Positions 35,409-46,105 are shown, counted from the first letter of the stretch. The stretch: 64,000 nucleotides of DNA from Tetragonia tetragonoides (GCA_038025085.1 CM076147.1:24219001-24283000), one strand, 5' to 3'. The notes: a model not told the origin generated them from the letters alone. A program made the numbers and translations.

Positions 35409-35720
35409 TGACGCTCATCAGCTTTTGGAAGTAATGAGCTGCTTCTTGTGTCAGTTATTCTGTCACTGAATTCTTTGTAGACACTATAGTTTCTCCTTCA
35501 TTCCTTGATTCTTTCTGACTTCATTTCACTTTTTAGCTTCCCTTCTCATTATCGTTGTGGGTTTACCTGAGCCGTTTGTGGCATTAGAAATTTAGGGTTG
35601 GCTGTAGCCACCATTTTGTAACATGTGCCTACCTCCTATATTTCAAGTGTGTGGGCAGGGGATACATCTTGATTAGAGGTTCATTTGTCCCACTGAATCC
35701 TACATGGTGCTGTACACTTA

Positions 35721-36014
35721 GGGGCCGTTTAGTTGGGGGTAATGATTAAGGGGGTAATGGAATGAATTTTTAGGCTAAAATAGTAATGTGAAGTGGTGAT
35801 GAGGGTAATGATTAAGGGGGGGTAATGGAGAAAATGAAGGAAAATGGGGGAATATCATTACCCTATGGAGAGGTGGGTTTCAATTATCCCTCAAATGGGG
35901 GTAATCATTACCCTCCTCACAAAATCTAACCTCCATTACCTCACATACCTCTCATTTTAGCCTAAAAATTCATTCCATTACCCCCTTAATCATTACCCTC
36001 AACCAAACGGCCCC
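35721..36014. mobile_element. Tourist-like (PIF/Harbinger) MITE
   Basis: It begins GGGGCCGTTTAGTTGGGGGT and ends with the near-perfect inverted complement AACCAAACGGCCCC. The termini match for about 60 bp, including TAAAATAG-type inner sequence. TTA flanks both ends (35718-35720 and 36015-36017), the 3-bp duplication typical of Harbinger elements. It lies just downstream of the SAC stop codon, possibly within its 3' untranslated region or terminator region. Confidence 0.9.
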
Positions 36015-36403
36015 TTAAGCCCTTGAGGTACATAATGATGTATGTTTTTTAATAAAGAATTCTAACCTCACAAGCTTTGTCAGAGTTTGCAACTATCTTC
36101 AATTTTCTCTGATTCAATTAGTGACTGGAACATGAGATGAGTCTCCATGAAATTAGAGTATCATTTCTCAAGGGGTTAAGAGTCCCAACTGTATCTGGGT
36201 AAACTGCATTTGTTCTATGTTCGTGGTTCGAGCAGCATAGATGTGATCATGTATTCATACTTAAGTATAGGAGAACGAGAACAATTACACTTTCGTTCTA
36301 ATGTTTATTACAAAATTACTTGGTAAAAATAGTGATAATGATCATAGGACAGGTTACAACTTAGAAGTAGAAAATTGCAGCAAGCTTAGCAAGAATGTGA
36401 ATG

Positions 36404-37247
36404 TCAAGACTGCTTCCTTTTCTTCTGCAAGTACTGATGATGCCTTTGGAAGTTGAGCAGTGCCCATACCAGATGCCACATTCCAAGCTCAGGCCACAAA
36501 ATACTGGGAGAGTGCAAAAGACAGCTTTGTGTCTGCCAATTGAGGAAATTGCTAAGCCGTGTTCCCCCTTCAGTGCGGACCACAATGTCAGGCTCAGGCG
36601 CCACTGACATGTACATGTGTTTCTCGATGCCTGGCAGCTCAATCTTTCTTCCTCCTCGCTCCACAGTGGCATTCTGAGCTTCACCTGTCCACCTATCATA
36701 ACAGCATTGCTCTACAGCATGAGCAATTTCATCTGTTGAAGTGTATGCAACAAAGACTTGAAGATTGATGTTTGTATTTTCGGCTGTTGCTTCCATTGCT
36801 TTGTTAACTGCAACTCTGACTCTCTCTGTCAACAGGTTCAAGTTCCCTAAAAAAATGACTCGTAATCCATATTCCTTGGTGACGCTTGCTTCTTTAAGGA
36901 GAACCTCAATTTTCTCCTCCTGTAGCTCCATCACAAAATTGACCTTGTCCGGTTGTCTCCTGAAGTTGTCAATGATGAAGGCATAGACAGAGACGTATCG
37001 TAGCTGTAGCTCGTAGCTCGTAGCAGTACTTCAGAATTGACATGAGAGTAAAGAAGCCTCTCCTGTACCCATCGTCTAGTTCTAGATTATGCTTCTTAGC
37101 ATACCTACGGTTTCCATCCATGATAAACGCAATGTGGTTTGGGAGTGGACCAACGGATATAACACGGAAAATACACCTACGTAGGAAGCCGTAAATCCTA
37201 CCAATAGGCAACCATTGTTCACTTCCAGCTAGTATCTCACTGGCCAT
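36404..37247 (-). pseudogene. cis-Prenyltransferase copy 1, frameshifted
   Basis: Members of this family add isopentenyl units in cis to make polyprenyl (dolichyl-type) diphosphates, usually at the ER. The sequence encodes MASEILAGSEQW, the FIMDGNRRYAKK substrate-binding motif and, downstream, YGLRVIFLGNLNLL and RLSNFLNWQ. The ORF is broken after YCYEL, where TAGCTCG is present twice in tandem (37007-37020, + strand). Without the extra 7 bp the frame would be 279 codons, against 280 for the intact copy. The conserved RTSGETRLSNF motif reads RTEGGTRLSNF, losing the Glu that corresponds to the metal- and substrate-binding Glu of bacterial undecaprenyl diphosphate synthase. It is probably non-functional. 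It shares 5' flank with copy 2. Confidence 0.85.
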
Positions 37248-37989
37248 TACAATATGGCCGAAACAGGATTAGAGATCATATATGTCTTCCGCTACCTATT
37301 TGATGCAAAGGTGATCTATTGTATGAAAATATGATCTCCGTTTAATTAGAAACAAATCATGTCTAGTAGCTAGAAGCTATACGTATCATAATCCAAAGGC
37401 TTACGAAAAATGAAGGGCAAGAGAAATGGTAGGAAAATGTTAAGACATACATGAACAGCATCTAAATTCATCCGCGATTTGCAATCCAAAAACCATGAAG
37501 CCAACTTATATACTGCAGTTACAGAGATGGGACCGGGGTTCCGAGGAAAAGCGGAAAAGGATTGTCAAGATTGCTATTACTCTCAGCTCTCATGCAAAGC
37601 AAATGAAAGCAATTGCACCTGAATCTGTACCTTCTGTGTTCACGATTTCTTTGTGATGTCACACTCTTTTCACAATGTAATTTTCAGGACTCCCTCCACA
37701 GATGATCTTTTTAATTATTTTTCTCTGTATTTTACGACGATCTGACAGTTTACAAGAAATGCAGCTATGGTGATAGTATAATAGAACCTCAGGGTATTCA
37801 TTAAAGAAAACTCGTATGAGATGTTAGGACAAAATACAATTTTTACAACTACGTCCATCTGTATACCTTATTGACACCCTCAAATGCAGAGGATTTGAGG
37901 AACATTTTGTCATCAAATACAGAAACTCTTGAGAATACAATCAACTACATTATCTGCTGACTGCTAATTGAAATAATGTAGGTGTTACA

Positions 37990-38107
37990 TCATTACATTA
38001 ACATTACAACAATGCCTCCTAAGAGGTTCCCGCCTAGGCAGGGTAGAGGGGGTCAGATGTAAGCAGCCTTACCCTTGTGAGAGTCTCACAGAGAGGCTGT
38101 TTCCTTT
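37990..38107 (-). mobile_element. Au-SINE/RTE-tail-like insertion with 21-bp target duplication
   Basis: TGAAATAATGTAGGTGTTACA (37969-37989) recurs with one difference at 38108-38128. The 118-bp insert, read on the minus strand, is AAACAGCCTCTCTGTGAG, GGTAAGGCTGCTTACATCTG, a GCCTAGGCGGG segment and ATTGTTGTAATG. This is the 3' region shared by Au-type SINEs and the RTE LINE at 19.3 kb. It lies in the 5' flank of cis-prenyltransferase copy 1. Confidence 0.8.
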
Positions 38108-38542
38108 TGAAATAATGTAAGTGTTACACAGGGTAAAAATTAAAGGACCATTGTCCATTAGCCCACTTGCTCACAGTCACAGACACAGACACGGTGATCA
38201 TTAGTAAAAAAAATATGTAATCTGCAATTATGAAGAACAAGATTATTCCGTATTACTTCATTAGTTTTCGTGAAGGTTGTACTGGACATAGTCACTAAAG
38301 ACCTTGACAGGATTTTGCAGGAAGAAACCAATTTCAATTAGTAGATTACGGAAAGTTTCTGCAACAACGTAGGCAATGACTCTTGCTCCGCCTTAGTACC
38401 TGACTTAGACGCCATAGTGATGCAGGTTGGTTCTTTAAACAACAAGACTTGACATTGTAGGAAGTTACCATGAGATGAGTGACATGAGTCCAACCATTGA
38501 AAATCCTAGATTGAGGTTTATGCAGGCAGTTCATCTCCAGCA

Positions 38543-40485
38543 TGGGCATTCAGCATGAAATGTGATACAATTTGATGGCAAGTTTATGCTGTAGGAGGGG
38601 CTTGTATGGCTCTTTTTGTGTATTCTCAGGCGTCTGGGGACGCCACTTCTTTATTTTGTGAGCTCTTGCATAGTGAGTTTTTGCCAGAGCTGAAATCTTT
38701 TCCCGGAGGTGACCATGTGCTGTTATTCCAAGATATTCAAACAAGAAGCTAGCCCTTATTATCAATGGCCCTATACAGTCCATCAAACCAGTCTGTTTGA
38801 TGTCAGTTTTCTATATCGCTTTGAAATTTGAACTGGTTTTTCCTTCCATCTTTTCTGATTTTCCTTTTATCAGAGAAAGGGTATTCTGCCAAGATGTATT
38901 TGACTAGAATAATTACTTATCATTTGGATACAATGCAACCTTTTGTAGAAGTCAGATACCTTTTAGTCATATACTTAGGTCTGCTACTGCCAAGGAAAGT
39001 TCTGCACTAATATAGGCATTGCACAGAAACCAAACATAGTGCTTTCCTTTTTGCCACAATGTATTGCTGCTAAATCTAAGCTATATAACGATAAACATCA
39101 TCAAAAAAAAATTCTAGCTTAGGTTATGAATAAAATATCTGTTGAAGTTTTTGTGCTAGTTTCTTCAGATCGACAACATTAACGTAACACAGATCTACTA
39201 GCGTCCAAAAGATGTGCAGCACAACCCAAAATGTCTAAAGATAAGTGTACCAAGAACGAAGAGATTAGTGACAGATCAATGGTTGGCACCTCCGAGGGGT
39301 GTTGTGAAATGGAACGTGGATGCCTCGTGCAAGGATGGGATATGCGCAATAAGTGGAGTGCTGCGAGAACGGAATGGTAACTTCAAATGTCTTTTTTCAG
39401 GGAATGTTATGGAAGAGAAAGTCGACAAGCAGAGGTGCTAGCGATTTACAGAGCACTTGAACTGACGATGTACAAGACATGGATCCTTAACTTTGATTTT
39501 GTTATAGAGTCAGACGCCAAGCATACACTACTGTGGAGCAATGCGTCTCAAGGTGGCCCACTGGGAGTTGATTTGCGTTAAATTTCATCAGAGCGATAAA
39601 GGGGTGGTGGCCAAGAATCAAAGCAGTTCACAAGCCAAGAAGTGGGAATGCAGTAGCAGACCACCTAGCAAAGCAAGGGTTGGACAGAAAAGAGGAGTTT
39701 GTGGCATTTCATTGTACTGTATGTCATTCTTGTGATTGCTTTTTCACTTGTTTGGTTTTTTCTTTCACCCCCTTTCGTCTCTCACTAGTAGAGGATGCTA
39801 TCTTGGCCTCAACCCTTCCAAGAAAGTGGGGGATCATGGATGGCAGATACTTGGTGGAGAGTGCAATTTGGAGAGCTTTTTCTCTATCAATAAAATTTTC
39901 TCCTTAATTATCAAAAACAAAAACGTAGATCTACTAGTGCATGTCAAACCTTACCAAGTGTGCTGATCGGCTCCTTTTGGCTGATAGTTTATATTTCATT
40001 ACATCTTTATTCACCTCCTCAACTACTGTTCAAAGCTTGGGTTAGTTGACCTTCCGGTGTTACTCACATTCCGTAGCACCAATGGTACGAGGATTGTGTT
40101 TTCCAAATAGGCATCCCCTTGTTTTTTTATGTCATGCCAGGTTCCAATAATTTGATCAATTTTTCGAGTAATGAAAGAAGTAGATGTATAAAGATAACAA
40201 GATATACATACATATGGATATGCCCTTTGATGGTGCTTGCAGTTGCAGTGAATTACTAAGGGACAGACCGGACAGTTGAATACAGAAGCTATATATGTGG
40301 CTCAGATTTGTTTGCTGCTGCTACTGGTGCTGTGTGTGTGTGTGTTCTTTCTATTGCTTACTGAGTTATGGCTATTCGAGTATATGAAATATGCGCGGTA
40401 ATTAGGCAAATAGTTTATACTGTTCATCTCACTTTACGTTGCATTTGGTTCATTTAAGAAGAAAGAGTCAGGATAGGAACTGAAT
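38543..40485 (+). repeat. Blocks A' and B': SAC-intron-like sequence between prenyltransferase copies
   Basis: 38543-39005 resembles SAC intron 16 (28441-28920). 39010-39120 plus 40015-40485 resembles SAC intron 19 (32900-33440). Here A' and B' are adjacent, whereas in the SAC gene they are 4 kb apart with exons 17-19 between. B' runs directly into the 3' end of cis-prenyltransferase copy 2. No SAC exon was recognised in this stretch. A LINE (39202-39926) interrupts B'. Confidence 0.6.
39202..39926 (+). mobile_element. 5'-truncated LINE with RNase H remnant and 11-bp target duplication
   Basis: AGATCTACTAG occurs at 39191-39201 and 39927-39937. The insert encodes, with at least two frame breaks, a plant-LINE RNase H domain: PRGVVKWNVDASCKDGI, then RQAEVLAIYRALELT, FVIESDAKH, and ADHLAKQGLDRKEEF read across frames. 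It ends with ATCAATAAAATTTTCTCC, a short interval and CAAAAACAAAAAC. Confidence 0.85.
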
Positions 40486-40492
40486 CATGATG

Positions 40493-41332
40493 TCAAGACT
40501 GCTTTCTTTTCTTCTGCAAATACTGATGGTGCCGTTGGGAGTTTAGCAGTGCCCAAACCATATGCCACAATCCAAGCTCAGGCCACAAAATACTGGGAGA
40601 ATACAGCAGGCAGCTTTGTGTATGCCAAGAGATGAAGTTGCTTAGCCGTGTTTCCCCTGAAGTCCGGACCAAAATGTCAGGCTCAGGCGCCATTGACAGG
40701 TACATGTGTTTCTCTACGTCGGCTAACAGAACATTTTTCGCTCCTTCTCGCTCTGCACTGACATTCTGAGATTCACCTCTCCACCTATCATAACAACACT
40801 GCTCCACAGCATGAACAATCTCATCTGTTGCTGTATATGCCACACATATTTGTAGAACAATGTTTGAATTTTTGGCTGTTGCTTCCATTGCTTTGTTTGC
40901 TGCAACTCTGAGTTCCTCTGTCAACAGGTTCAAGTTCCCCAAAAAAATGACTCTTAAACCGTACTCCTTAATGATGCTTTCTTCTTCAAGGAGGACCTGA
41001 ATTTTCTCCTCCATCAGCTCCATCAGAAAATTGACATCATCTAGTTGCCTCTTGAAGTTGTCAATGCTAAAGGCGTAGACAGTGATGTATTGTATTTGTA
41101 GCTCATAGCAGTACTTGAGAATGGACATGAGGGTAAAGCAGCCTATTCTGTACCCTTCCTTTAGTTCTAGATTCTTCTTCTTAGTGTACCTACGGTTTCC
41201 ATCCATGATGAACGCCATATGGTTTGGGAGTGGGCCGACAGATACAACACGGAAAATGCACCTACGGAGGAAGCCATAAATTCTCCCCATAAACAGCCAT
41301 TTTCCATTACCAGCTTGTCTTTCACTAGCCAT
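40493..41332 (-). CDS. cis-Prenyltransferase (dehydrodolichyl-diphosphate-synthase-like), intact copy 2
   Basis: A single uninterrupted frame of 279 residues, with no introns in the coding region as in many plant members. It is predicted to elongate farnesyl or geranylgeranyl diphosphate with isopentenyl diphosphate in cis. Visible motifs: HMAFIMDGNRRY (about residues 38-49; the conserved Asp binds the allylic diphosphate and Mg), LKYCYELQIQYITVYAFSID, FLGNLNLL, and RTSGETRLSNF near residue 230 with the conserved Glu and Arg, followed by ILWPELG. The start ATG at 41332 lines up with MASE of copy 1. It is flanked by broken copies on both sides and looks like the only functional member of the cluster. 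It could act in dolichol or a specialised polyisoprenoid pathway; the sequence does not decide. A catalytically weaker partner subunit type is unlikely because the motifs are complete. Confidence 0.9.
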   Translation of the reverse strand: MASERQAGNGKWLFMGRIYGFLRRCIFRVVSVGPLPNHMAFIMDGNRRYTKKKNLELKEGYRIGCFTLMSILKYCYELQIQYITVYAFSIDNFKRQLDDVNFLMELMEEKIQVLLEEESIIKEYGLRVIFLGNLNLLTEELRVAANKAMEATAKNSNIVLQICVAYTATDEIVHAVEQCCYDRWRGESQNVSAEREGAKNVLLADVEKHMYLSMAPEPDILVRTSGETRLSNFISWHTQSCLLYSPSILWPELGLWHMVWALLNSQRHHQYLQKKRKQS

Positions 41333-42050
41333 TGGACACTATATAGGCAAAACAGGATTAGAGATCATAGATTTATCTTCCGCCACCCATTTAATGCTTA
41401 GGGTGATCTCTTAAGCATGAAATATGATGTCTGTATAAAAACAAATAATGTCTAATACCTAAAACCTATATGCACAAAGGCTTACAAGAAACAAAGAGCA
41501 AGTGAAATGGAAGGAAAATGTAAGACATACATGGAAAGTATCTATACACACCCGCGATATGAGATTCAGAAACCATGATGCCAACTTATATACTAGAGTT
41601 ACAGAGCGAAAAGGAGGGAAAGGAAGCGTGTTCCGAGGAAAGGCATGCAGAAATGGACTGTCAAGATTGTTATTACTCTGGACTCTCATGCAAAGCAAAT
41701 GAAATCAGTTCTGGCTGAAACTGTGGACCCGTGTCCTCAAACGTATGTCTATGGTTTCACACTCTTTCCATGACATTCTTATCGCTTATTGGTGCTCCCT
41801 CCACGCACAGATGGCCTTTAGCGAAACTATGTATCTGCAAACGTGTAGAACAACATTAGCACACATATAGGCTGTACTGACATTGTCACTGAAGACAATG
41901 ACAGGAATCCTACAACAGCATGAGCGATGACTCTTACATGACTTTGACACACTAGCATAAAGGGTGTTTCTTTAAACACCAGGACTTAACATTATAGGAA
42001 ATCACTATGGGATGGATCCAACCATCAAAAAGCAAGATATTGAGGCCACT
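41333..42050 (-). promoter_or_regulatory. 5' flank of prenyltransferase copy 2, duplicated upstream of copy 1
   Basis: 41341-42030 resembles 37255-37660 and about 38330-38500, in the same order and including strings such as AACAGGATTAGAGATCAT, TAAGACATACATG, CCAACTTATATACT and TTCCGAGG. The similarity shows that the tandem duplication carried upstream sequence, which may include the promoter and a leader intron. No TATA box is called. Confidence 0.5.
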
Positions 42051-42997
42051 GACACTGCTGTGGCATCAAATCTGGGGAGAGGGTAATAGATTGTTTTAGG
42101 GGAGGGACAAAGGCATGACGGTACTTCTATTATACCATTTGTAAGACAGGAAAATCAATTCAAAAGGCTATCGGCTTCTAAAACTCATTAGGAACAGGTG
42201 TTCGATGAGGTTCTAAACAACCTTTCATAATTAGCTATATTGCTATACGCTTTTGATTTAAAACCTTTGTCAGAATCATCCCAAAACAGACTGCAGTTTT
42301 CACCTAGAAGAAAAAAGAAAAACAAAAAAAGAAGGGATGGGAAATTGTATTGTATGGTACAATGTTCTATAGAAGGAAATGATAGAAGTGGTTCAATAAT
42401 GACTGACCCAAACAGTTGCTAAACGAGTAAATTCAGTCTGTTTTCATAGATGTTATCCCATGCTTAATTTAAGTTTTAGTGGCTACCAAAATCTTTCAGC
42501 CCAAAAACAACTTCCCAACGAGATGAACTAAGGTCCTCTCATGTCTTTCCTTTTCAATCAAAGGCCCTTGCTTGAACTGTGCAGTTTAATCATGATTTTT
42601 GATAGTACAAGTTTCGTCTTGCATCAAAAAGAGTAATCTAGGATGGAGCCAACAAATGATATTCAGGTAAATGTCCACCAAAAATTAAAAAAGCAATGAA
42701 AACCAAAAGGAAATATAATTCCAGTAGTGTAGTAGCTTGAGTGTAGCCTCATTCAAGCATATGATTGCGATGGTAATCGTTGAGCGATGCTAGATATGAA
42801 CGTCTGGTATAGGCATTTACTTATTAAACTTTGTACTCTTAAATTTTGCTATATAGCGTACAATAAAAGGAATTCCTGATTATGAATAAATAAATAAACA
42901 TAATTCCAGTAGCTAGAATCCATATTCAACATATGATCAATAAGAGTGATATAGGCAACTCTCAACTTGATCTATATTCGAGATATGTGGCCAGTGG
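42051..42997. other. Intergenic, no gene seen
   Basis: AT-rich sequence without long frames, between prenyltransferase copies 2 and 3. A short A-rich tract lies near 42305-42330. I see no repeat termini or RNA gene. Confidence 0.6.
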
Positions 42998-43837
42998 TTA
43001 CATGATATGCTTAATTACATACCCTTTTGGTTGAGATTGCCTCTGAAAGCAAAGCAGTTCCCACACCAAATGCTGTAACCCAAACTCAGGCCATAGCACA
43101 GTTGGTGAACACAACAAGCAGTTCCCTGTCTGCCAAAGCATGAAGTTACTAAGCCTTGTCTCCCCAGACGTCCTTACGAGCAGATCAGGCTCAGGCGCTA
43201 CTGACAAGTACAAGTGTTTCTCTATCTCCGCCAACTCGATTTTCCTCTCAACATCTCCCCTTCCCCACCTGTCATAACACGACTGTTCCACTGCATGAAC
43301 AATCTCATTAGTCGTAGTATAAGCAATGCATATCTGCAGAACAATTTTGTCGTTCTTTGCTGTCTCCGCCATGGCCCTTTTCGCTGTATCTCTCAGTTTT
43401 TCACTCAACAGGTTCAGGTCCCCCACGAAGTTGATCCTAAGCCCGTATTCCTGAGCCACACTTTGGTTGTGGTCTTTCCGATCCTCATCAAGCTACCCCT
43501 CGATCTTGGCCTGCATCAGCTCCATTACAAACTCCACATCCTCAGGTTGCCTCTTGAAGTTGTCAATGCTAAAGGCGTAGACAGAGATGTAGGGGATTCA
43601 TAGCTCGTAGCAGTACTTGAGGACCAGCATGAAGGTCCTGAGACCGATTTTGTACCCCTCGCTTCGTTCTAGATTCTTCTTCTTTGCGTATCTTCGGTTC
43701 CCATCCATGATGAAAGCAATGTGGGTTGGGAGTGGACCTATTGATACTACATGGAATATGCTCCAACGGAAAAACCGATGAATCCTCTCCCCAAATGACG
43801 ACAAATGATCAGCAACTGCTCGTCTATCACTAGTCAT
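42998..43837 (-). pseudogene. cis-Prenyltransferase copy 3 with two in-frame stops
   Basis: The frame is colinear with copy 2 over 280 codons and keeps THIAFIMDGNRRYAKKKNLE, SVYAFSIDNFKRQPEDVEF, YGLRINFVGDLNLLSEK and RTSGETRLSNFMLWQ. TGA at codon 80 (43598-43600) and TAG at codon 115 (43493-43495) interrupt it; no frameshift is present. Both stops could come from single C-to-T changes of CGA/CAA- or CAG-type codons. The C-terminus (QSQPKGYVIKHIM) differs from copies 1 and 2 (HHQYLQKKRKQS), and the overall divergence is larger, so this is the older paralogue. It might still be transcribed, but a full-length protein is not expected. Confidence 0.85.
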
Positions 43838-44519
43838 CTTCAGTCAATTATAGCTATGAATGCAACAGCAATAACCTGCAGACAAGATGTCAAACATAAG
43901 CTCATCAAATATATAGCAAAAGGTTAAGGAATCCACTGGAACAATGCAATAAAGTAAACTCGAATGAAAACGGAAATTTTTGATCCCCAATTTGAATGTT
44001 TGATTGGTAAATGCCATTTTTCCTTCTTAAGTTTACTAGCTTGGTTTGATAACACAACGATGGAAAAGGGTCAGTGTTTGCATTACGACAATATGGTTTA
44101 AGAACATGATCTCCTACACTGACAGCATTAATCAGGACAAAACAACAGGAGAGAAGACTGAAGGATACAGAAAGTGTGAATACAAACCAATATTGCTTGC
44201 AGCTGCAAAAAATTAGTTTGATTTTGAGATATTCCAATTCTAATAATATTACTACTGAAAACAGTGTCACATAACTGATTAACTGAACCCCCTCTGAATT
44301 GTGTTCCCGAATGTACCGCCTACCGGAACACAATTTGCTTAGCCTCTCTCTAGTGCAATGCACAACTTAGACAGCGAATTACGTTCCTGTACCCGTTCCG
44401 TGTACCGAAACATACCATGTACCATGTGACACGGACTGAAAAGATAAATTACCTACCGGAATAGTTTAGAAGATTCTAAAATTTTGTTTATAACAAAATC
44501 ACATTTACCAACTAACTAG

Positions 44520-44562
<43 letters not shown>

Positions 44563-45235
44563 ATCCCAAGGCTGCATATATCAGAAATAGGGAGAGTGAA
44601 AATGGTAAGAAATGTGAGAGCCTCACATGATTCACATATAGTCACATGAACATCTGAACCCACCATCTATATGGATTAAGAATTACCCAAAGCCACAAAA
44701 AGCTCACTTATAGACAGAGAGAGAGAAGAGGAGGCAGGGGAATGGTGTATCCTGGGAAATAGCAGATTCACAGGGGATTTTGTGCTTGATATCTTCATCT
44801 GTTAGAGAAATTTAAGGAAAGAGCCTTAGAAAATGGCTTCTAGGCGAGTGCACTAATAGTCCTCACAACTATTTCACCTATGTAACTATGTTCCAAGTGC
44901 AAATGATTGAAACGCACCTACAGTGTTTCATGAATGGTACTACAGTCTAGACCTGAACTAATGATAGACGAATTTCTGACTGCAAAACCAAAGGATCTTA
45001 CACTTTACAGTACTTTAGAGCCAATGGCGTACCTAGAGAAATAATCCCCCCAGGATGCACAAATAAAATTAAAAGAAGTATACGACATAGAATGAAGTTC
45101 GATATTATAAAGTAATTTGGTAGAAAAGCACAATCGCGTTGTTCAAGGGGAAAATACAAAATATATCGAGAGGAGTGGGTTACAATTGCCCTAGATTACA
45201 GTGTACACCACAAGGCAAGAAAAGCTTCCAGCAGC
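43838..45235. other. Intergenic with a TA microsatellite
   Basis: No gene is recognised. The leader of prenyltransferase copy 3 probably starts in 43.84-43.9 kb. A TA run occupies 44521-44558. A repeat copy begins at about 45008 (listed separately). Confidence 0.6.
45008..45200 (+). repeat. Dispersed repeat, copy 1
   Basis: This about 190-bp segment (GGCGTACCTAGAGAAATAAT to TTACAATTGCCCTAGATTA) recurs in the same orientation at 48077-48245, with shared strings such as ATACGACATAGAATGAAGT and TTGGTAGAAAAG. The family is unknown. The two copies bracket the small membrane-protein gene. Confidence 0.7.
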
Positions 45236-45730
45236 TTTATTTTTGGTGCGCTTCCTAGTTCTTACACCATGACCCTTTCTTAAGAGCCGACGTTTCTCCG
45301 TTGCCACCACTTTCCTATTCTCAGGCAATCAATTTTGGGCGTTCAATTTGCTCCCTAAACCCTAATTTGTTCCAGGTATCTTTCTAATTCTCCTTCTTTA
45401 TCTGATCACCTTTTGTTTTTATCGACCTCTCTGATGATCCTAATAGCTTAGTTAATTGGGGATTAATGAGAAACCAATTTTTTTTTTTGCGATTCGATTC
45501 ACTAAACAAATCAGTATGAACCCAATTGCATATTAATCGATTCTATTGCTTTATTTAATTTGATTATGAGCTACCAATTTGTGCTTTAATCTGTCGTCCT
45601 CGCGGTTAGTTGAATTCTAGGGTTTTGCAATTCGTAGAGCTTAGGAACTCATTTAGGTTAGTTGAATTCTAGGGTTTCGCAATTCGTAGAGCTTAGGAAC
45701 TCATTTAGGAGATTTCAAAGGAGGTCGATA
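45235..45730 (+). other. 5'UTR-like sequence with a 52-bp tandem duplication, no coding region attached
   Basis: 45240-45376 looks like a plant leader exon: C/T-rich, AAACCCTAATTTGTTCCAG, then GTATCTTTC as a donor. Two 52-bp units (45604-45655 and 45656-45707), differing at one base, follow in the putative intron. I found no coding exon downstream on this strand, so it may be an orphan promoter fragment or a non-coding transcript. Confidence 0.35.
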
Positions 45731-45984
45731 GTTCTTTTAATTTTTATTGAAATTTCGAGTGACCACCTTTGCTAATTGTCAATTTGCTGTTTCAAATTGA
45801 TGTGATATTATTATTATTTATTTATTTAGCTATTTATTTGTTGGTTTGTTTGTTCGTTATTTATTTTTTTATTTATTTATCTTTTCTATTATTATTCTTT
45901 TTATTTACTTCTTATTGCATTCACTTGTTTTAATATCCACCTTTGCATGTTTCCTACTGATTTCAAAAATCAAATTGTTTTTCG

Positions 45985-46105
45985 TGGGTCTTTCGGAAAC
46001 AGCCTCTCTACTAGGCGACTAGCTAGGGGTAAAGGCTGCGTACATCTGGACCTCCCCAGACCCCGCCCTCGGCGGGACATTTACTGGGTTGTTGTTGTTG
46101 TTGCT
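45985..46105 (+). mobile_element. Au-SINE/RTE 3'-tail fragment
   Basis: GGTCTTTCGGAAACAGCCTC, ACTAGGCGACTAG, GGCTGCGTACATCTGG, CCCCAGACCCCGCC and a (GTT)n tail (46086-46103) nearly match the reversed tail of the RTE LINE at 19264-19385. Whether it is a 5'-truncated RTE or a true SINE cannot be told, because no Pol III boxes are visible upstream. No target duplication was found. Confidence 0.7.

Noticed and set aside
43598..43600. Selenocysteine or programmed recoding at the TGA of prenyltransferase copy 3
   Set aside because: Flowering plants lack selenoproteins, the intact paralogue has Gln here, and a second stop follows 35 codons on.
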